In this document: one piece after another, positions 59,724 to 64,000 of the stretch
Layout of the letters: every line of letters starts with the position of its first letter
Position numbering within the stretch: the stretch's first letter is position 1
NCBI GenBank assembly: GCA_900769405.1
Contig: CAAGGL010000013.1
Coordinates: 8,431-72,430, forward strand
Source: an uncultured Alistipes sp.
GTDB lineage: Bacteria; Bacteroidota; Bacteroidia; Bacteroidales; Rikenellaceae
Direction: 5' to 3'
DNA length: 64,000 bases
Notes under the pieces: model-generated
The model's database searches: none
Told to the model about the DNA's origin: nothing
Seen by the model: the letters and a program-made list of their open reading frames with translations, nothing else
Made by a program: the position numbers and the translations under genes

Positions 59724-60713
59724 TTAGACTGTTCGCGAGATTGTTTCGATGTAGCTCAGGCTGACCACAACACGATCGGGGCGATCTTTCGGATAGGACG
59801 AATACTCCGTTGTGACCACCTCGACACGGCGCAGACGCCCCTCGTCGATGATCCAAACGGCGGGCGAAGAGAGCATCGAGAGCATCGCTCCGAGCGAGCC
59901 GTGGGGCATAATTCCGCTATCGAGCGTGAGGGTTGTGCGACGTGCAGTGAGGGGGTCTGGCGAGCCTGCGACGCGACTGCGCTCGAAGCTCACCTTGCGA
60001 CCGGCGAAGCCCTCGAAGGTGTGCAGGTCGCAGGCGCCGTGCGAGTTGAACCACGCCACGCGACGAGCAGCCACACCACGCTCGACAATGTCGTAGATGA
60101 CCGCAGCCACCTCCTTTTCGGAGGTCGAGAGCGTGACCTCGATACGTTTCAGCGGGGTGGCAACGCGCGCCTGCAACGTGTCGAAATCGACCACCACGCC
60201 GACCATCTGCTCGCGCTCCTCGGTTCCGAGATTGTAGTCGGTCACTCCCCCATTGACGTCGATCAGGCGGAAGGCGGCCTCGATCGAGCAATCGGTCGAG
60301 ATCGTGCGCAAGTCGTCATTCTCGCTCGCCGCAAGGGTACGCACGAGAGGTTGATCCGAAAGCAGGCTGTTGGGTACGAGGGGAGAGTTGTGGGGTGCGG
60401 CGAGCACCGCGTGGAGGGTGGGAGAATCGATGTCATCGACTCGAATATAAGAGTTGATGATCGACGTGGGGTGCGATATGACGTATGTTCCCGAGTTGAT
60501 CACGGGGTTGAGCGCGAAGTGGCGACGCAGGTAGGGCGCCACGTCGATCGAGCGCGTGGCGAGCCCTTTCAGACGGAGGGTGCCGAGCGTTGCGCCGTTG
60601 TCCGCATTGATGATCTCGACCGTTGTAACCACGTCGGGATCAAGCCCTTCGAGCGTATAGAGCAGCGGCTCGACAGCCGACGAATAGGGCGCAGGAGAGG
60701 TTTTGATGTTCAT
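59724..60713 (-). CDS. unknown virion-associated protein
   Basis: A 329-residue, beta-rich, cytosolic-type protein (MNIKTSPAPYSSAVEPLLYTLEG; RSIDVAPYLRRHFALNP; RVAWFNSHGACDLHTFEGFAGRKVSFERSRV). It lies 13 bp before the 780-residue gene and may be its partner in a tail-tip-like structure. Family not recognised. Confidence 0.65.
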   Translation of the reverse strand: MNIKTSPAPYSSAVEPLLYTLEGLDPDVVTTVEIINADNGATLGTLRLKGLATRSIDVAPYLRRHFALNPVINSGTYVISHPTSIINSYIRVDDIDSPTLHAVLAAPHNSPLVPNSLLSDQPLVRTLAASENDDLRTISTDCSIEAAFRLIDVNGGVTDYNLGTEEREQMVGVVVDFDTLQARVATPLKRIEVTLSTSEKEVAAVIYDIVERGVAARRVAWFNSHGACDLHTFEGFAGRKVSFERSRVAGSPDPLTARRTTLTLDSGIMPHGSLGAMLSMLSSPAVWIIDEGRLRRVEVVTTEYSSYPKDRPDRVVVSLSYIETISRTV

Positions 60714-60731
60714 AGTTTCGGGGGTGAAATG

Positions 60732-61142
60732 TTAGATACAATATTCGACTTTGAGGGTGAATGTGGCGACGATGCCCAGGTCGCCGTGGTTGGTAGTTTG
60801 GAGCGCCGTGGGGGTTAGTTTGACGTTGTCGAGGGCGATGATTCCCGTGGTGAGGCTGAGCGTGTGGAGCAGGTTGATCGCGTCATTCTCGACCTGTTCC
60901 CAGACGGTTTCGGGACGTGCGATCGCCTCGCGGTCGGCACGGTGGAGCAGTCGGAGCGAGATTCGGTAGCTGATCGAGCCCTCGCTCAACCCCTCGACGG
61001 CAGTTGCGATGGGGGTATCGAGCCAAGCGGTCGGATAGTTTCGGATTGTGGCGGTGGCAGCTGCGGGGTCGCCCGTTTCGAACGAGTAGCCGAGCGGCTC
61101 GACGGCGGCGCGCAGGGCGGTGAAGAGTGAAGATCGGTTCAT
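60732..61142 (-). CDS. unknown small protein, first gene of the virion-like operon (tail-terminator size)
   Basis: A 136-residue protein (MNRSSLFTALRAAVEPLGYSFE...ETVWEQVENDAINLLHTLSLTTG..FTLKVEYCI). Size, an opening helix and a strand-rich end are like tail-terminator or tail-completion proteins, which would be expected near tail genes; this is tentative. Confidence 0.6.
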   Translation of the reverse strand: MNRSSLFTALRAAVEPLGYSFETGDPAAATATIRNYPTAWLDTPIATAVEGLSEGSISYRISLRLLHRADREAIARPETVWEQVENDAINLLHTLSLTTGIIALDNVKLTPTALQTTNHGDLGIVATFTLKVEYCI

Positions 61143-61152
61143 TGTTTACTAT

Positions 61153-61183
61153 ATGTCGATAAGATGTTAAAAGATGTCGATAA
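61153..61183 (-). promoter_or_regulatory. 21-bp-spaced direct repeat in the operon leader
   Basis: ATGTCGATAA occurs at 61153-61162 and 61174-61183 (two helical turns apart), 10-40 bp upstream of the first start codon at 61142, with a GTGATAA at 61187. It is within the transcribed leader, so could bind a regulator or affect translation. Confidence 0.5.
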
Positions 61184-61349
61184 CCCGTGATAACCCACAG
61201 CGACGTATGTGAGATGACGTGCGCAAAGCATTGAGAGCCAATGCCTCGACGAGGTTTAGCAGTTGAGTGTTGAAAACTCGAAAAGTGGACGGTTGAAAAC
61301 CCGCGCTGAGAGAGTCGAAAGCCGAGTGGCGGCGGGTCGAATGATGGTG
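61184..61349 (-). other. leader of the virion-like operon
   Basis: No gene seen. It contains two GTTGAAAAC sites (61269 and 61292, 23 bp apart); a third, GTTGAAAA, lies upstream of the promoter at 61407. Confidence 0.5.
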
Positions 61350-61381
61350 CAAATATAGGGTTTCGAAGGGGCGTTTGTCAA
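61350..61381 (-). promoter_or_regulatory. promoter of the virion-like operon
   Basis: Minus strand: TTG (61381-61379), 21-bp spacer, TATATTTG (61357-61350), giving a leader of about 200 nt. This is the host housekeeping-type promoter pattern. Confidence 0.65.
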
Positions 61382-61628
61382 GAGTCGGGCGTCGATTTTT
61401 TCGCAAGTTGAAAATCCCGCGCGCCCCATTCGGCTCACTCTCAGCCCGCTGCACCGAGCAAAAAAATGCAAAATTTTTGCTACGAAACCCTAAAAAATCC
61501 CTTTACGAGCCATTTTTTCGCGCTCGAAAGGCGGCAGTTTCCAAAAATTATATTAATTTAGCGGCGGATTATGGCCACGAGTGACCACAAATCCACGAAG
61601 TTTAACCAAAGGCACAACAATATGGACG

Positions 61629-62393
61629 ATGGCTCTTCTGCGGAGAATTGCACTTACATCCTACCTCGACACGGTGCCATTCACCTATGGCATCAAGCAC
61701 GCACCCGAGTGTCGTGCCGAGTTGCTGTTGTCCTCACCCTCGCGTAGCGTCGAGCTCATCGAGCAGGGAGAGGTTGACTTCGCCCTTGTACCCACCGCTG
61801 CCGCCGATCGTCTGCGCGGCGTGCGTATCCTTTCGGAATATTGTCTGTCGGCTACTGAGCGTCTTACGACCGCCCGTATGGAGTGCGATGTGCCCTTGCA
61901 GCAGATCGAGCAGATCATCTACGACGCCGAGTGGTTCATCACACCCGAAATCTTAGGTCGCCTCTGCACCCACCTGTGGCGCATCGCCCCCAAGCTGATC
62001 GACCGCAACTCGCTTCCCGCTGATTGGCAGCCCGCCCCGACCGATGCCGAGATCGTCAGTGGCACCGAGGCCTTCACTACGCCTCGTCACCGCCGCTACG
62101 AGTTCGACCTTGGTGAGGAGTGGCGCCGTTCGACCCACTCACCGCTGGTGCTGGGCGTGTGGGTTGCGCGTGCCGACGTGACTCCCGAGGAGAGCGACGC
62201 CTTCGAGCGCGCCCTGACCTTCGGTATCGAGCACACGTGGGAGGCTCTCGAAGAGTGCGCAATGGGCTCGACCGAAAGCTATCTGCAACTGACCGAACGA
62301 ATCGATTATCTATTTGACCAAGAGAAAGATAAGGCACTGCGAAAACTTTGGCGCGAGGGCGTCAAGGTAGCTCCGCGCGCCAATCCCGGCTGA
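61629..62393 (+). CDS. mqnA: MqnA/MqnD-family menaquinone biosynthesis protein (MqnA-like)
   Basis: A 254-residue protein related to chorismate dehydratase MqnA of the futalosine menaquinone pathway. It starts RIALTSYLDTVPFTYGIKHA, contains ELLLSSPSRSVELIEQGEVDFALVPTAAADRLRGVRILSEYCLSA (substrate-cleft pattern of the family) and ends with a long helical region. Related subfamily members act on other substrates, so the exact step is inferred. Start at 61629 (MALLRRIALTSY); a frame to 61581 adds 16 unlikely residues. It is divergent from the virion-like operon. Confidence 0.8.
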   Translation: MALLRRIALTSYLDTVPFTYGIKHAPECRAELLLSSPSRSVELIEQGEVDFALVPTAAADRLRGVRILSEYCLSATERLTTARMECDVPLQQIEQIIYDAEWFITPEILGRLCTHLWRIAPKLIDRNSLPADWQPAPTDAEIVSGTEAFTTPRHRRYEFDLGEEWRRSTHSPLVLGVWVARADVTPEESDAFERALTFGIEHTWEALEECAMGSTESYLQLTERIDYLFDQEKDKALRKLWREGVKVAPRANPG

Positions 62394-62516
62394 ACGTCCT
62401 GAGGATCGCCTGCGCGAGCGATCCGCCAAAAAAGGTTCGGCGCAATGAATTTACGCCCCTGAGTGGCTTCGGCCACCGACTCACAAAGTACGAATATTCT
62501 CAAAAACAGGGAGCCA

Positions 62517-63467
62517 ATGATTACGATTTATCTCAAACAATACAACAAAATAGTCCGCAACGCCGACATTCATCTGTTCGACGATCTGGGCTACGACGAC
62601 ATTCTGTGGATCGACCTGCTCAATCCGACGATCAAGGAGCAGAAGGCGGTTGAGAACTTTATGGAGATCAACCTCCAAACGCGCCAGCAGGCCGAGGAGA
62701 TCGAGTCAACTTCAAAATATTTCGAGACCGAGAATGCAATTTTCTCGAACTCGAACTTCTTCTTGAAGAGCGACGACACGTTTGCCGTTGAGCCCGTTTC
62801 GATGATCATCTCGGAGGGAGTGTTGATCTCGGTGCGCACGGCCGAATCGCGTACGGTACGCGAGGCCGAGAAGAAGTTGCAGATGAACTACCGCGCCTTC
62901 CCGACGGGTTATCACCTGATGATCTCGATCTTGGAGGTACGCATCGACTTCGACGCCGACTTGGTGGAGAGCATCTCAAAGCAGATCGCCCGCCTGAGCC
63001 GCGACCTGAACTCGGGCGAAGCGGTCGATAAGGAGGATCTGCGTCGCATCAACTCGTTGCAGGAGAGCACGATGTTGATCCGCGAGACCATCTTTGACCG
63101 CCAGCGCGTGCTGTCGGGCATCTTACGCTCCGAGCGCTTCCCGAACGATATCTACCCCCGTCTGCAACTGATGATCAAGGACGTTAACTCGCTGATTAAC
63201 CACGCCGATTTCAGCTTCGAACGTCTTGACTACTTGCAGGATACGGCACTCGGTTTGATTAACCTCGACCAGAACAACATCACCAAGATCTTCACGATCG
63301 TATCGGTATTCTTCCTGCCTGCGACGTTGATCGCGAGCCTCTACGGTATGAACTTTAAGTATATGCCCGAGCTCGAATGGGAGTACGGCTATTGGTTTGC
63401 ATTGGGCTTGATCCTGCTGATTTCGTGCACGATTTTGAGTTACTTCAAATACAAAAAGTGGCTCTAA
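62517..63467 (+). CDS. corA: CorA-family magnesium/divalent-cation transporter
   Basis: A 316-residue inner-membrane channel. The long cytosolic N-terminus (alpha/beta funnel; MITIYLKQYNKIVRNADIHLFDDLGYDD) leads into a coiled helix (LQESTMLIRETIFDRQRVLSGILRSERFPNDIYPRL), then two membrane helices: FTIVSVFFLPATLIASLYGMNFKYMP, with the ion-selectivity GMN motif, and WFALGLILLISCTILSYF. It exports or imports Mg2+, Co2+ or Ni2+; direction and ion cannot be read. Two small hairpins lie in the gap upstream (62413-62437; 62461-62483). Confidence 0.95.
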   Translation: MITIYLKQYNKIVRNADIHLFDDLGYDDILWIDLLNPTIKEQKAVENFMEINLQTRQQAEEIESTSKYFETENAIFSNSNFFLKSDDTFAVEPVSMIISEGVLISVRTAESRTVREAEKKLQMNYRAFPTGYHLMISILEVRIDFDADLVESISKQIARLSRDLNSGEAVDKEDLRRINSLQESTMLIRETIFDRQRVLSGILRSERFPNDIYPRLQLMIKDVNSLINHADFSFERLDYLQDTALGLINLDQNNITKIFTIVSVFFLPATLIASLYGMNFKYMPELEWEYGYWFALGLILLISCTILSYFKYKKWL

Positions 63468-63502
63468 CCCTCTCGCCGCTTTTTTCGATACTCACCCCTA
63501 AG

Positions 63503-63530
63503 GCCGCACTTTTTCAAGTGCGGCTTTTTT
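63503..63530 (+). terminator. intrinsic terminator of corA
   Basis: GCCGCACTT paired with AAGTGCGGC, then TTTTTT. Confidence 0.9.
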
Positions 63531-63610
63531 CAATTCACAATTCAAAATTCACGATTCACAATTAATCTGCCTGCGGCAGCTTTTCCTCCTTCGCGCCTCT
63601 TTTCCCCTCA
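63531..63610. repeat. intergenic repeat mosaic at the right end, part 1
   Basis: TTCACAATT-type modules followed by AATTAATCTGCCTGCGGCAG and a CTTTTCCTCCTTCGCGCCTC tail, which is the inverted copy of 35931-35967. Confidence 0.85.
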
Positions 63611-63668
63611 CGCGCCGCCCCACCACTTTTTCACTCCGCCCTTTTTTCGCCCTGCCTCCCTCAAAATC

Positions 63669-63704
63669 GAAACAAATATTTGTTTCTAAAAATCGGGGAA
63701 GGAG
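63669..63704. repeat. GAAACAAA-TTTGTTTC palindrome, copy 2
   Basis: A perfect 18-bp palindrome (63669-63686) followed by AAAAATCGGGGAA, related to the block at 63865-63897. Confidence 0.85.
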
Positions 63705-63748
63705 AAGTACTCGTTCGCACAAAATATAATTGTGAATTGAGGAGGCTC

Positions 63749-63826
63749 ACGCCGTTTCTCGGCGTGTCATCATTGGCGGGTCGCCCTTCGGCGACCGCCC
63801 CAGCCCCCGAACTTGACAACCAACAT
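63749..63826. repeat. hybrid palindromic element (left half of one family, right half of another)
   Basis: A CACGCC/GGCGTG hairpin and TCATCATTGGCGGG (63767-63780) as in copies A and B, but then TCGCC-TTCG-GGCGACCGCCCCAGC and CGAACTTG, as in the 35764/47572 family. Confidence 0.85.
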
Positions 63827-63864
63827 TTTTTTGCACCCTCTCTTTTGCAGCCCCCTCAAAAACA

Positions 63865-63897
63865 GAAACAAATGTTTGTTTCGAAAAATCTGGGGAA
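63865..63897. repeat. GAAACAAA-TTTGTTTC palindrome, copy 3
   Basis: GAAACAAA-TG-TTTGTTTC followed by AAAAATCTGGGGAA. Confidence 0.85.
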
Positions 63898-63930
63898 AAT
63901 TAGGAGAAGGAAAAAGGGAGAGAAGAATTG

Positions 63931-64000
63931 CACGCCTCGGTGAGGCGTGTCATCATTGGCGGGGGGGCCCTCCGGGGGGGCGCCCCCCCCCCCCACGACA
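63931..64000. repeat. TCATCATTGGCGGG element cut by the window end
   Basis: CACGCCTC-GGT-GAGGCGTG followed by TCATCATTGGC, then long G and C runs to the last base. The last 40 bases are low complexity and may be an assembly edge. No gene is seen from 63468 to 64000. Confidence 0.75.

Noticed and set aside
51950..61142. Mu-like or temperate prophage
   Set aside because: No transposase, integrase, repressor or replication gene is seen in or beside the cluster within the window.

Overview
The window looks like chromosome of a gut-type member of the Bacteroidota, most likely Bacteroidales and probably Rikenellaceae (Alistipes-like). The evidence is a SusC/SusD pair, a BtuB plus BtuG-like vitamin B12 locus, many TAnnTTTG -7 promoter elements, weak ribosome binding sites, many SPII lipoproteins, an EF-G paralogue of the type known from Bacteroides, and GC-rich coding DNA with heavy TCG/CGC codon use. 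The genus is an inference; the phylum is secure.

Layout. 1-5.9 kb: a truncated LolC/E-type permease, then a short-chain dehydrogenase, membrane zinc peptidase, PAP2 phosphatase, lysS and tpiA. 6.0-13.1 kb: a leftward susC-susD-lipoprotein uptake operon. 13.6-18.1 kb: a cobalamin riboswitch driving btuB and a long BtuG-like lipoprotein that carries an extra C-terminal domain. 18.1-20.8 kb: a secreted plug-like protein divergent from a histidine kinase/OmpR regulator pair, with a 10-bp-phased TGTTAA triplet repeat between them. 20.9-30.3 kb: tRNA-Arg(CCT), the yceD-rpmF-plsX-fabH lipid operon, small unknown genes, cdd-rluA, a lipoprotein, and a kbl-lrp-queD-SIMPL operon. 30.5-31.3 kb: a long nested stem-loop RNA in front of an AT-rich secreted-protein gene. 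31.8-49.9 kb: pgk, an M13 peptidase, RNase P RNA, an FN3-like lipoprotein, folE, nfo-esterase, a GH18 lipoprotein, DUF3078-ctpA-small membrane protein, a large FAD/Fe-S oxidoreductase, and EF-G2. 50.6-61.4 kb: an AraC regulator, an orphan promoter-to-terminator unit, and an 11-gene leftward operon of virion-like genes. 61.6-63.5 kb: mqnA-like and corA. The right end is made of dispersed palindromic repeats.

Three points stand out. (1) The 51.95-61.14 kb operon encodes capsid, ClpP-like protease, portal, connector, holin, a lysozyme-like protein and tail-tip-like proteins, but no terminase, integrase, replication gene or tape measure. It is tightly coupled, fully open and driven by a host-type promoter, so it may be a domesticated particle rather than a decaying prophage. 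(2) The leader at 30.5-30.77 kb folds into 23 perfectly nested base pairs in three blocks and looks like a functional RNA. (3) Intergenic regions at 5.9, 31.4-31.6, 35.8-36.1, 38.5, 47.5-47.7 and 63.5-64.0 kb are mosaics of a small set of palindromic modules in different combinations.

Starts were moved inward from the longest reading frame where a signal peptide, promoter or stop/start overlap argued for it. Many long frames opposite real genes are shadows caused by codon bias and were left out.
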